DNA of 64,000 bases from Glaciecola sp. 33A (GTDB lineage Bacteria; Pseudomonadota; Gammaproteobacteria; Enterobacterales; Alteromonadaceae), in contig NZ_PJAR01000032.1 in the NCBI RefSeq assembly GCF_002836745.1, positions 1 through 64,000 of the forward strand. Reading direction: 5' to 3'. Position numbers and translations under genes: made by a program. The notes below the pieces were generated by a model. It searched no databases, had not been told where the DNA came from, and saw only the letters and a list, made by a program, of their open reading frames with translations. Shown here one piece after another: positions 8,258-16,841 of this stretch (position 1 is the stretch's first letter; every line of letters starts with the position of its first letter).

Positions 8258-9481
8258 GCTGTGAGTTCAATTGGTCAATGCAACGCTATACTAAAATAAA
8301 GCGGAGGCGTTGCCATGAAACAGAGAAGAAGAATTTATTATAATGCACAACAACGTGCCTTAATTTGGGAGCGATATCAGCAAGGTGAATCTTTGCATGA
8401 CATAGCAAAGTTTTTTGATAGAGGCCATTCAAGCATACAGGGCATATTAGTTAAAACCGGGGGAATCAAACCTCGAGCTAAAAAAAGAGCACCATCATGT
8501 TTAACAGCTCAAGAACGAGAAGAAATTTCTCGCGGTCTATCATCGCAATTATCTATTCGCGAAATAGCCAAACAACTGAATCGCGCGCCCTCAACAATAT
8601 CTAGAGAAGTTAATCGCAATGGTGGCCGCATTATTTATAGGGCGAACAAAGCTGATATAGCTGCGTGGGAACGAGCAAAACGACCAAAACCCTGTAAACT
8701 TATATTGAATAAAGCATTGGCAAAGTTAATTGCGATGAAATTACATCGTAGCTGGTCACCACAGCAAATCGCTGGTTGGTTGATGCGAACTTATCCTAAC
8801 AAGGACTTGCATGTGTCTCACGAAACAATATATAAAACGCTTTATATCCAAACGAGAGGAGCATTGAAAAAAGAACTTCAAAAATGCTTGCGCTCTCAGC
8901 GGGTTATGAGACGTTCCAAACACGCAACCTTGAAAGGAAAAGGTTTAGGTAAGATAGTCGATGCTGTGCATATTAGTGAAAGACCACCAGAAGTAGCAGA
9001 TAGAGCGGTTCCTGGTCAGTGGGAAGGAGACCTAATTGCAGGCTCAGGAAATAGCTATATCGCTACTTTAGTTGAGCGGCACTCTCGTTATGTAATGTTA
9101 GTTAAAGTCGCCAGTAACAAAACAGCAGCTGTTATTAGCGCGCTGATAAATCAATCGAAAAAACTACCCGACGAATTATATAAAACATTAACGTGGGATA
9201 GAGGGTGCGAAATGTCTAATCACAAGGAATTCACTTTAGCCACCAACATTCAAGTTTACTTCTGCGATCCGAAGTCACCCTGGCAACGAGGCTCAAACGA
9301 AAATACAAACCGACTTTTGCGTCAATACTTCCCTAAGGGAACAGACCTCAATGTCCATTCTCAACAAAAATTAAGTCAAGTTGCTAGACAACTAAACGAA
9401 AGGCCAAGAAAAACGTTAGACTATGAGACACCAGCAGAGAGATTTAACCAATGTGTTGCGTCCATCTGTTGAACTCACAGC
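8258..9481. mobile_element. IS30-family insertion sequence, complete
   Basis: The element spans 1224 bp. Imperfect terminal inverted repeats of 27 bp lie at 8258-8284 and 9455-9481: the outer 13 bp, GCTGTGAGTTCAA, are identical, and the inner ends both finish GCAAC. The right repeat overlaps the transposase stop codon. I could not recognise a target duplication. The left flank (GACTATAAACTGC-like) and the right flank (AACGGCAATTGCAGTCGTACG) are parts of the dispersed repeat seen whole at 12878-13000, so the element inserted inside a repeat copy. Confidence 0.85.
8315..9472 (+). CDS. IS30-family DDE transposase
   Basis: The product is 385 aa with GGAGG well placed before the ATG. The N-terminus holds two helix-turn-helix regions (about 15-50 and 65-105, the second with LNRAPSTISREVNRNGG, the IS30 signature). 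The catalytic core has Asp in GQWEGDLI (about 242), Asp in LTWDRGCE (about 291) and Glu in GSNENTNRLLRQYFP (about 330), the IS30 DDE triad with the usual spacing. Length and motifs are intact and the termini are present, so the element is probably still mobile. Confidence 0.95.
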   Translation: MKQRRRIYYNAQQRALIWERYQQGESLHDIAKFFDRGHSSIQGILVKTGGIKPRAKKRAPSCLTAQEREEISRGLSSQLSIREIAKQLNRAPSTISREVNRNGGRIIYRANKADIAAWERAKRPKPCKLILNKALAKLIAMKLHRSWSPQQIAGWLMRTYPNKDLHVSHETIYKTLYIQTRGALKKELQKCLRSQRVMRRSKHATLKGKGLGKIVDAVHISERPPEVADRAVPGQWEGDLIAGSGNSYIATLVERHSRYVMLVKVASNKTAAVISALINQSKKLPDELYKTLTWDRGCEMSNHKEFTLATNIQVYFCDPKSPWQRGSNENTNRLLRQYFPKGTDLNVHSQQKLSQVARQLNERPRKTLDYETPAERFNQCVASIC

Positions 9482-9924
9482 TCATAGCCGACTGCCAGGG
9501 CTCTTACGTCAATTGGCGCTTTGTGCCAATTGCGGTCATTGGGCACTTTTGATTGTTACTTCGGCTAAACGGCAATTGCAGTCGTACGCGGTTCAAAATT
9601 GTGTGGGAAGTTTATGTTATAAATATGCGTAGAGGTGCGCGATAATGACAGGCTCTTCCGAGCCTAAATCCGTCATACAATATAATCTTTTCGTATAAAG
9701 TTTGATTTAGTTCAAACAAATTCTACGAATAAGCCATTATATGGTTGTGGTTGTGGTTGTGGTTGTGGTTGTGGTTGTGGTTGCGGTTGCGGATAATATA
9801 GCAATGTTTTGGGTAGGTGGATAAGAATAACGTGTGTTATTTCGATTCTGAGTTAATATACAAAGCACTAGAAACGATAAGAACAATTGTTAGTTATTAT
9901 AAGTAAAGGGGTTACTTTACACTC
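9482..9924. other. Repeat-derived intergenic stretch
   Basis: This contains the right half of the IS30-split dispersed repeat (9490-9600). A perfect small hairpin AGGCTC-TTCC-GAGCCT lies at 9650-9665, with no U-run, followed by the GGTTGT array at 9743-9792. No gene is supported. Confidence 0.5.
9743..9792 (+). repeat. Hexanucleotide tandem repeat (GGTTGT/GGTTGC), 8 units
   Basis: Six GGTTGT units are followed by two GGTTGC units and then GG. In one forward frame the array would read (Gly-Cys)8-Gly followed by TAA. The frame upstream has no ATG, GTG or TTG before the preceding stop at 9683, so I do not call a gene. Confidence 0.9.
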
Positions 9925-10566
9925 ATGACAGGAATGGACTGGTTTGGAATTTCCGCCTCTGCAATTCTATCAATTATAGCGCTTATTGATTTGTGGCGAA
10001 TCAATACATCTTTAAAATCAAAACTTCTTACAAGTTTACTGTTGGTCTTTCCTATTCTTGGCGTCACTATGTATTTGATACTCAGGCCGGATATAAAGAA
10101 AGTAAGGCATAGCTCACAATTCAATCATTATTATGGAAGAGGGTATTACTACCCTTACCAAATTATGAAAACACAGCTTAAGTTTGCAAAAGAAAATGCC
10201 AATAAAATAGGTAAAGAAATAGATGTAGGCCTGTCAATATGGCCGAGTCCTAGCGGAGATGCAGAGTTAATCTCAAAAAATGTTGCTTCAGTTGACATCG
10301 ATAGAGCATTTGACAGCTTGTCTTGGGAAGATATTTGTTTTGTAACCCTAGTGAAAGATAAATATTTATGGCTTGAAGTCAGTGGTAGTCATAGCGATGG
10401 ATTCTGTGCAAAACTGGTAAAAGATGATGGCGAATTTTTTATCGAGCCTCCTCCATCATCACCTCAAGAAATGAAAAAGCTAATAATGTTATTCTACTCA
10501 GATAGTCAAAACTTCATAGACAATGTAATCAAGAGTAAAAGACAGGTTATATTTCCCAATCAATAA
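9925..10566 (+). CDS. Membrane protein with PLDc_N-like N-terminus, unknown function
   Basis: The product is 213 aa. Two transmembrane helices (about 5-25 and 33-54) carry the pattern FPILGVTMYLILRP, like the small phospholipase D N-terminal (PLDc_N) membrane domain; no HKD catalytic motif follows. Residues 90-205 form a soluble acidic domain with a segment rich in Trp and Leu (SWEDICFVTLV...LWLEVSG) that I cannot assign. It has its own weak context, with repeat DNA on both sides, and no operon partner. The start is uncertain between 9925 and the ATG at 9934. Confidence 0.6.
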   Translation: MTGMDWFGISASAILSIIALIDLWRINTSLKSKLLTSLLLVFPILGVTMYLILRPDIKKVRHSSQFNHYYGRGYYYPYQIMKTQLKFAKENANKIGKEIDVGLSIWPSPSGDAELISKNVASVDIDRAFDSLSWEDICFVTLVKDKYLWLEVSGSHSDGFCAKLVKDDGEFFIEPPPSSPQEMKKLIMLFYSDSQNFIDNVIKSKRQVIFPNQ

Positions 10567-10738
10567 TTTTTTTACTATAGCTAGTAGAAGAATTTACTCC
10601 TATGAGCTGTTCGGCCAGCATATTCGATTGTGCTTAATTTCTGCGCAGACAAGTATGGTAAAAAACGCGATTGACGGCTGCCTGAACTAGCGCTTTTTTT
10701 TGGACTTTGGAGCAAGTTGAATAAGTTGGACTGTATTG

Positions 10739-10873
10739 CCAAAAATCGCTTAAACAATGTTAATTTACCGAAAACAGGTACTGCGACAAATTGACCTATT
10801 GCGTCTGATTGGGTAAGCTCGTCATATTGTATTTTTTGCCAAATTATGACGGGCTTTAATACGGCATAAGCCG
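10739..10873 (+). repeat. Dispersed intergenic repeat B, copy 2
   Basis: This is the second copy of the element at 2616-2750, diverged by substitutions and small indels but collinear. The 112-codon minus-strand frame across it has no ribosome binding site and is not called a gene. Confidence 0.7.
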
Positions 10874-10986
10874 ACGTTGGACGAAGACAATGCCGGCGGT
10901 GACAAGGTTCAGCATGCAATGTAATTTAACACCGCGTTCAAAAATGAAACTCACAAAAAGCGGACGTTATCATTTCTCATTATATG

Positions 10987-12768
10987 TTACTCGTTAGGTA
11001 TTTTGCATAAGTCCTCACCGATATCAATATTATCAAAACAAGTTATTGGTTGTGGTGATGTATCAACTGGCGAATAGCGCAATATAACAGAGTCCTCTGC
11101 GGCGGTGAGGGGAGCTTCAAAGTTGGTTTCCCGAGGTACACTAAAAATAGTTTTGTCCAAATTAGTTTCATCACTTTCAATTAGAAAGAGGACACTGTCG
11201 GTCAAAACGGCTATCCGTTTTATTTTGGCTCTGATAGTTATTTGAGATCTACCGGCCTGTGCCAAATCTGCTCCATTTTGATTGCTTAAAAGCTTATTTA
11301 AAAAAGCGCGGCGAGCTACTTCTGGCGTTGTACCCGTTGCAAAAATATCACGGTTATTATAGGCAACCATCCCATAACCCTGGCGATTGCCGCTACTGTC
11401 TTTCAATATGCTCACATAAGTGGTTACACCATCGACGTTGTAGGGTTGTGGACTGGATGCTTTGTATCCGGCCTCTTGCACAGCACCTTCCATGACCGTT
11501 TGTGCCACGCTCTCTGTTAGTCCTTGGCGTCGGTAAAAGATCGCTTTGCCGGTTCGTGAGTTACCCATTACAAAACCCATTGTTCCCTCTTGGGATGAAC
11601 CATCAGATTGAACACCCGTGTACCAAACACCTTGTCCGTCGGATGTGTAAGTAAAAAGGGTTCCTGGGGTTGCCCTAATTACGTTATCGCCAATAAACAC
11701 CGCATTTAGCCATCCAGCTATATACGTTCCCCAATCGTCCACTTGACTGGCGAATATATCTTGCGGATATATCCTATCAATCCAGTCTGGAGCTTGTTCG
11801 GGAGAGAACTCCTCAAATTCGCCTGTAGTGGCATCTAACATAACGACAGATTTGACGTCCAGCCCCTTCACTCCAATTACACTATGTAAAACTGGTAATA
11901 CCCAATACGGCTTTAAATCTTCATCTCTTAGTTCTAAGGCGGGTGCGCCAAATCTTACTTGTGCATAGCCGGAGTTGAACAAATAGCGTTTGATGTTATC
12001 GAAACCATAAAAGCCACTATCACCATACCGTATAGGGAATTTGTCGAGTACTAATGCAGCGTCATTTATGTCAGTAGCACTAACCATGACGTAACCTGGA
12101 GATTCTGAATTATTGAACCATTTGATTAAGCTTTTATTCACCAATGGCGCAACCCAATACAATTGGCTATTTACACTTTGAATCCTTAACTCATCAAATT
12201 CATATCTAGAGCCTAAACCTAGTCGTTTACTGAGCATAGTTTGCGCTGTTTTAAAGGCCAAGTTCTGGTCAATATATCTTCCCTGCTGAGCGTCAATTAG
12301 AGTTTCACTAGCATCGAAAACCTCAGTTTCGGTGAGTGCAAGCCGTTGACGAAATTCATCAGCATTAAAAGCGGCTGAACTAGTAACCAAATAGACTAAT
12401 AGTGCGATGATACAACTTGATGCATATACAACAATTGATGTGTCAACACTTGAGTGATGAGCGCTCCTAATTTGTTGTGCATTGTTTGACTGATTAAAAA
12501 TAGAGGACAATCCTAGTCCTAGGCCTGCGAATAGAAAAATAGAGACGTAGATTGGATATTCACTAAAAGACAAGCTCGGGTGAACGAAAAAGCTCAGGAA
12601 CAAAGCAATGGGAAAAATTACAACGGTCATCATTAACAAAGAACTAGTGCTTTTAAAGCCTTGCTTAAGACTAAAACCTGCACATATTAGCGAGGTCAAT
12701 GTGTATAAAAGACTACTGAGAAAAATTATCATTGCTTGCCTTAAGAATTGTAAAGTTAGCCAAATCAT
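10987..12768 (-). CDS. Large membrane protein with extracytoplasmic domain, unknown function
   Basis: The product is 593 aa. The first 140 residues hold four or five hydrophobic helices (about 10-30, 45-63, 73-92, 108-130). The remaining 450 residues are soluble, with mixed beta/alpha composition, Gly/Asp-rich loops and late cysteines (near 575-588). I do not recognise a catalytic motif. Phrases such as VVMLDATTGEFEEFSPEQAPDW recall PepSY-like or substrate-conversion domains of large Gram-positive membrane proteins, but that is weak. It is monocistronic, with repeat DNA on both sides. Confidence 0.65.
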   Translation of the reverse strand: MIWLTLQFLRQAMIIFLSSLLYTLTSLICAGFSLKQGFKSTSSLLMMTVVIFPIALFLSFFVHPSLSFSEYPIYVSIFLFAGLGLGLSSIFNQSNNAQQIRSAHHSSVDTSIVVYASSCIIALLVYLVTSSAAFNADEFRQRLALTETEVFDASETLIDAQQGRYIDQNLAFKTAQTMLSKRLGLGSRYEFDELRIQSVNSQLYWVAPLVNKSLIKWFNNSESPGYVMVSATDINDAALVLDKFPIRYGDSGFYGFDNIKRYLFNSGYAQVRFGAPALELRDEDLKPYWVLPVLHSVIGVKGLDVKSVVMLDATTGEFEEFSPEQAPDWIDRIYPQDIFASQVDDWGTYIAGWLNAVFIGDNVIRATPGTLFTYTSDGQGVWYTGVQSDGSSQEGTMGFVMGNSRTGKAIFYRRQGLTESVAQTVMEGAVQEAGYKASSPQPYNVDGVTTYVSILKDSSGNRQGYGMVAYNNRDIFATGTTPEVARRAFLNKLLSNQNGADLAQAGRSQITIRAKIKRIAVLTDSVLFLIESDETNLDKTIFSVPRETNFEAPLTAAEDSVILRYSPVDTSPQPITCFDNIDIGEDLCKIPNE

Positions 12769-12877
12769 ACAGATATAGAAGGGCTATTCAATATTTTTAT
12801 GGGCGCTAAAAAGTAAAGAGGGTATACCTAAGTTAACAGGTATGCTCCAAGAAGTGCTCAGACAAAATCTAATCTAA

Positions 12878-13060
12878 ACGACTATATACTGCCATTTTTT
12901 GCCTAAGACAGCTCAACGGCAATTGCGGTCATACGAGCATGAAGATATCAAATGAGCGTTTAGTGCCAATAACGGTCATTTCGGCCTCAATATTATTTGC
13001 GCTACTGAAGGAAGCGGACGTTTCAAAATCACCATCGAAGGGCTCCAAAGGGCAGACTTC
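12878..13060 (+). repeat. Dispersed intergenic repeat, copy C (most complete)
   Basis: It begins CGACTATATACTGCCATTTTTTGCC, continues with the core shared with 497-575, and ends near 13060. The front part also matches 2657-2676 and the IS30 left flank (8246-8260); the middle matches 9535-9590. This copy shows the uninterrupted order of the element. Confidence 0.6.
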
Positions 13061-13262
13061 AGAAACAAAACGGTGTCGGAAAATAAAACCTCAGTGTTAG
13101 TTTAGTAAGTGCTAGCAGCACTCTCCAATGCGTTGCATTGACCTATCTGTTTTCTAATGTAAGCGCCACAGCGTTGGAAGGATATTTTCGAGCAATTGTT
13201 ACAAATGGTCGTAGGACGAGAAGGTTCCTAAAGAGCGCACCAACGAGATGCGCTACAAATTA

Positions 13263-13511
13263 TTACTCCGGTATATCGGTCTTTTTATCTTGGTTTTGTA
13301 AACACATCATTAAGACCGCCTCGGCATTCATTGCATCAAAAGATGCCGCTGCCCATTCTGAAGATCCAAAAGTAGTATCGGCTAATACACTTTCAGCCTC
13401 TTGGAGGTTCGACGCCTCGCTCCCACAAGTACCGGCGATAGCTGCACCTTGCATAAAAAAGGTTACACAGATTAATGATGCTATTCTTATTGATATTTTC
13501 TTTGTTGACAT
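13263..13511 (-). CDS. Small secreted protein of unknown function
   Basis: The product is 82 aa. AAGGA lies 7 nt upstream of ATG 13511. Residues 1-26 form a signal peptide ending AAIA, giving a mature peptide of about 56 residues with two cysteines (TCGSEA and MMCLQ) that may form one disulfide. No family is recognised. It stands alone. Confidence 0.65.
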   Translation of the reverse strand: MSTKKISIRIASLICVTFFMQGAAIAGTCGSEASNLQEAESVLADTTFGSSEWAAASFDAMNAEAVLMMCLQNQDKKTDIPE

Positions 13512-13539
13512 TTCTTTATCCTTGTCTAAATTTAATTAA

Positions 13540-13896
13540 TCGAACATTCTTGTTCCCCTATAAATTACTGAACTGTAATAAAGCTGTCAAGCTAAAATAA
13601 CATGCAATATGTCTAATTTACCTCAATAATTCGCAAACATTTTAACAGCGTATGACGGTTATTGCCGTGGAAGGGCCAGTGAGGTTAACAAGGCTCAATG
13701 ACCGGTCTACGGTATCACACATCAAATTCATGAAATGCCTCCTTATCGTGGGCTTTACAGACATTTGCACAATTGAAAAACAATCCAAAATTATCTAACT
13801 TTAGTAACGCCCTACATCTACAGATGTCATACTTCAGCTATAGCTCACTCAAAGCGATAAATTCATTTAGAGCCAGCTCTATGCAGGCAAAGACGT
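13540..13896. other. Intergenic stretch, degenerate repeat traces
   Basis: A short trace of the dispersed repeat (GACGGTTATTGCCGTGGAAGG, near 13656) and a CAATGACCGGT motif that recurs near 16016 are visible. No gene is seen. Confidence 0.4.
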
Positions 13897-14022
13897 TCAG
13901 CATAGTGCGCCTAGTTTGATTATAGGTACTTCTTGAGCAAATATACTTTGAGCGGATAGGCTAGCAACTGCGGCTATACTAAGCAAACTGGGTCGTACGA
14001 TGTTGTGAACAATTTGAGACAT
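13897..14022 (-). pseudogene. Truncated secreted protein: signal peptide with a 13-residue stub
   Basis: ATG 14022 follows AGGGGGA at short spacing and gives 41 codons. The first 28 residues are a convincing signal peptide ending SIFA. The mature stub starts QEVPIIKLGAL and then Cys-TGA. The stub resembles the first strand of periplasmic substrate-binding proteins (…IKIGAL…). Beyond the stop no frame continues the homology that I can see, so this is probably the 5' end of a deleted gene. Confidence 0.5.
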
Positions 14023-14179
14023 ATGTTCCCCCTGTCGTTTTAGCAAAATTATGTTTGTTAATAGTGTATTTCTTATTTTTAGTCGTGGAGCTTACACGAG
14101 GTGTTGTATTTTATGGCGCAAGGTTGGTCCGGAAAATAGCCAGTGTGCACCGGTGTGAGAAGCAAAGGAGAATATTAGT

Positions 14180-15247
14180 TTATTGGTATTCAAAATCGTA
14201 ATATTGATTAATATTTTTGCCCGTCAAAAGCTTATCTATTTGTTCGTTTTTCTTAACTGAACCTGTCCCTATTGTTGCAAATTTTAATTCTTTCATATGA
14301 ACGAGTGGCTCAAAATCCCTTGGTGTTAGATTAGTAGAATCCATACGAAAAATCAGATCCACTAATTGAGTACAATTGAACAAAGTAGATATTTTTTCTA
14401 ATGCTTTCATGTTTTCAATAAAGACCCTTTTAAGTTGCGGGGTATGCATAAACTCAGGTAACGTAGTCACTTTGTTTAAGCTAGATAGGCTTAAACATTG
14501 CAATTTCTTGAGATGCGAAATAAAAGATAAATCGGTCATTCCCCTAATTTCTGAAAGCCCAAAGCCTTTGAGGTTGAGGTCTTTTAAGCTGCAAAAATCT
14601 TCACATTTGACAAGGTCTAAAAATAATTCTTCAAGCAAAGGAAGCTGGCCTAAAAAATTAAAGTTATCGACTGTAATACCTGCAAGCGACAAAGACTCTA
14701 GCTTGCTTAATTCGCCAATTATATGAAGATGTTTTTTATGGCCATGAATAGATAGATTTTTTAGGTTTTTGTAACTCTGCAAAAAAGCGAGGTTTGGCTT
14801 TTTTGATTTTGTTCTGCCTAAGCGTAAATCGGTGATTGATTCACCGATGTCAGCAATAAGGTCAAAGCTTTTTAGGTCATAAACCTGCAAGTTAAGTGCT
14901 TTCAGAAATTGTAACTCGGAAATTGACTCAATGTTTATTGAGTCATCAATTGAATCAATCGAGAGCTTTTCAACTCTAGGAATTAAATTAAGAAACTTAA
15001 GGTCGCAAACTGTTGCATAAAATCCGTAAACTCTAATCCAAATATCCTTTCTTTCAGTCAATATGGTGTCATTCAACAGTGTCCATGACCGCTCACTGAT
15101 AGGCTTGGATATTTGAACAGTGTCAATGTGTGGGTTTGATATTATTTCCTCAGCGTATTGTTCAGAAAGCCCACCGCCAAGGTTCACGTAACCATACTTT
15201 CGAATATATTCTTGCATCCAATCTTCTGTTTCCTGCATATTTGCCAT
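14180..15247 (-). CDS. Leucine-rich-repeat protein, cytoplasmic, unknown function
   Basis: The product is 355 aa with no signal peptide or membrane segment. Residues about 75-335 are a run of irregular leucine-rich repeats of 21-24 residues (for example LKALNLQVYDLKSF, LKNLSIHGHKKHLHII, LEELFLDLVKCEDF, LQCLSLSSLNKVTTL, LKRVFIENMKALEKI). Such lone bacterial LRR proteins are frequent in accessory regions and sometimes act as immunity or protein-binding factors; nothing here fixes the partner. The start at 15247 has no strong ribosome binding site, and the in-frame ATG at 15238 is an alternative. Confidence 0.7.
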   Translation of the reverse strand: MANMQETEDWMQEYIRKYGYVNLGGGLSEQYAEEIISNPHIDTVQISKPISERSWTLLNDTILTERKDIWIRVYGFYATVCDLKFLNLIPRVEKLSIDSIDDSINIESISELQFLKALNLQVYDLKSFDLIADIGESITDLRLGRTKSKKPNLAFLQSYKNLKNLSIHGHKKHLHIIGELSKLESLSLAGITVDNFNFLGQLPLLEELFLDLVKCEDFCSLKDLNLKGFGLSEIRGMTDLSFISHLKKLQCLSLSSLNKVTTLPEFMHTPQLKRVFIENMKALEKISTLFNCTQLVDLIFRMDSTNLTPRDFEPLVHMKELKFATIGTGSVKKNEQIDKLLTGKNINQYYDFEYQ

Positions 15248-15688
15248 GACGTCGTAAAAAGCCCTTATATTAAATAGTGTTTCTATTCTTATGCTTCATC
15301 AAAATTTGTTGTGAAGTGTTTATTAACCAAGTGTAAGGCAAATTAACGCTATGTACTAGTTCAAGCATATCTTGATGAGATGGCGATTTGATAGGGGTAA
15401 AGGTGATGCCACATCAAAGATTTTGACTTATAGCGCCTTCCAGAAACAGCATGTGGAAGTGGATATTTAGGTTGAGGGCACAGCGGTCATATTGATTCTA
15501 ACAACGACTGTCTCCTAACTGCCCATTTGAGACAGTCACCAGATAATATTGCAAGCTCCGTTTCTGGCACTAAGTCTTAGTTGAGAAAGAACTTTGCATT
15601 AGGCCATATGCTCCAAATTCAGACGCAGAGTAGCACCTGTAAAATTGCAAGACGCCTATGTTGGGAATGACTGATTCATAAAAACTGA
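15248..15688. other. Intergenic stretch, no gene recognised
   Basis: No frame with a ribosome binding site or recognisable protein pattern is seen on either strand. It precedes a gene remnant at 15689. Confidence 0.4.
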
Positions 15689-15967
15689 GGAATCGAAGAA
15701 CCGATTATAGAGGCTACGCAAAAAAGCCTTGAAAATGCAGTCAAATTTTCCGAAAACATTGCGAGTGAATCATCTCAAATGAAGAGCAATGTCGAGGTTC
15801 TAGGAAAAATTATTGCAGCACAGAAATCAAATCTCGGTAGCAGCGATATTCAGATACTAGCGGACAAAACACATCATAATATTCTAGGTCAGGGTGTCAC
15901 TATGGGCTTGGAGTTTCTTCTTTCCCATGCAAGCAGAAAAAGTAAGTTCAGCGATCGCCTTCATTAA
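15689..15967 (+). pseudogene. Remnant of a helical protein gene
   Basis: An open frame from 15689 (after TGA at 15686) to TAA at 15967 encodes an amphipathic helical stretch (EEPIIEATQKSLENAVKFSE...) followed by a short C-terminal segment. The first ATG is internal (15779) and has no ribosome binding site. The look is that of the last 90 residues of a lost gene. I cannot name the family. Confidence 0.4.
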
Positions 15968-16327
15968 TATTGGCAATGAGAGGCAAAAAATTGTTCAGTT
16001 GAAGTAAGCCTCCATGACCGGTTTTGGGACACTCAAGCCGGTTGACGTCGACAATGGAAGCTTTGCCCAATCAAGCTGACTATACCCACCGAAGTAATTC
16101 CTTACATTTTGGCTTCGATAGGCCAATGGCGGGGTTTCGCTAACTATTACGTTGTAAGTAAAATTAATCTCTGAATAATGTCTTGGTTATTTGGTATACG
16201 AATATTTGGCATTCGTACTTGCCATTCGTCCTAGCTTCCAGGGCTGGCAGAGTCAAATTGTGCTCGACGGAGAGCTGATAGTCTAAAACAGAGACGATAG
16301 CCAGCGGCGAGCGATCATCGGCTCTTC
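15968..16327. other. Intergenic stretch upstream of the membrane protein/XRE operon
   Basis: It contains a CATGACCGGTTTTGGGACAC sequence (near 16014), a type of short repeat that also leaves a trace at 13697. No gene is seen. Confidence 0.4.
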
Positions 16328-16410
16328 ATGTAAAGTAATAAAGTCTTTATGTAAAGGTGTCTTGACATAAAGAAGGTAAGGCTGTAATGTAAAGTCAACT
16401 TGATATAAAG
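16328..16410 (+). promoter_or_regulatory. Promoter with five ATGTAAAG-type operator repeats
   Basis: Direct repeats matching A(T/C)(G/A)TAAAG start at 16328, 16349, 16365, 16387 and 16403 (spacing 21, 16, 22, 16). The second lies in the palindrome CTTTATGTAAAG (16345-16356). A promoter is embedded: TTGACA at 16362-16367 and TAATGT at 16385-16390, with a 17-bp spacer. Repeats three and four overlap these boxes, as expected for autorepression by the XRE regulator encoded downstream. Confidence 0.65.
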
Positions 16411-16427
16411 ACTAAGGATCTGTACAT

Positions 16428-16841
16428 ATGAACAAATTAACCGCTTCAACATCGAAAAAGGAAAAAGGGATGAAAAATTTAATTTTTGTTGCATCGACAT
16501 TTATTTGGATAGCCATGATGATTTTTATCGATAAAGGAATTCTCTATGGATGGTTTGCGTCAGACATGCAAATCAATTTGCTTATTGCCTTTGATACCAT
16601 ACTTGGCATCGTGGTTATCTTTATGTTTATAAACCTATTAAAATCTATGGATGAATTGCAACGAAAAATTCAATTTGATGCGCTTGCATTTTCGATGGGT
16701 GCAACCTTTGTTGCATCGATAACCTATTCATTGCTTACTACAGCGCAAATTGTCCGAGACTCTGAAACATCAGATCTTATATTAATCATGACTTTTTGTT
16801 ATATGGCCTCTGTTATCTGCGGGCAGGTAAAATACAGATGA
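16428..16841 (+). CDS. Four-helix membrane protein paired with an XRE regulator
   Basis: The product is 137 aa with AAGGA 9 nt before ATG. Hydrophobic helices lie at about 17-37, 48-68, 83-103 and 113-130. No enzymatic motif is seen. The stop overlaps the start of the regulator gene (ATGA), so translation is probably coupled. Membrane protein plus short YozG-like HTH protein is a common two-gene arrangement; the signal sensed is unknown. Confidence 0.75.
   Translation: MNKLTASTSKKEKGMKNLIFVASTFIWIAMMIFIDKGILYGWFASDMQINLLIAFDTILGIVVIFMFINLLKSMDELQRKIQFDALAFSMGATFVASITYSLLTTAQIVRDSETSDLILIMTFCYMASVICGQVKYR

Noticed and set aside
9650-9665. AGGCTC-TTCC-GAGCCT hairpin as a terminator
   Set aside because: No T-run follows on either strand and no gene ends nearby.
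13138-13539. 133-codon plus-strand frame
   Set aside because: It lies opposite a better minus-strand gene (13263-13511) with signal peptide and ribosome binding site.
1-16000. Integron cassette array (many small genes with intervening repeats)
   Set aside because: Genes lie in both orientations, no attC-like paired core sites (RYYYAAC/GTTRRRY) frame them, and no integrase is seen.
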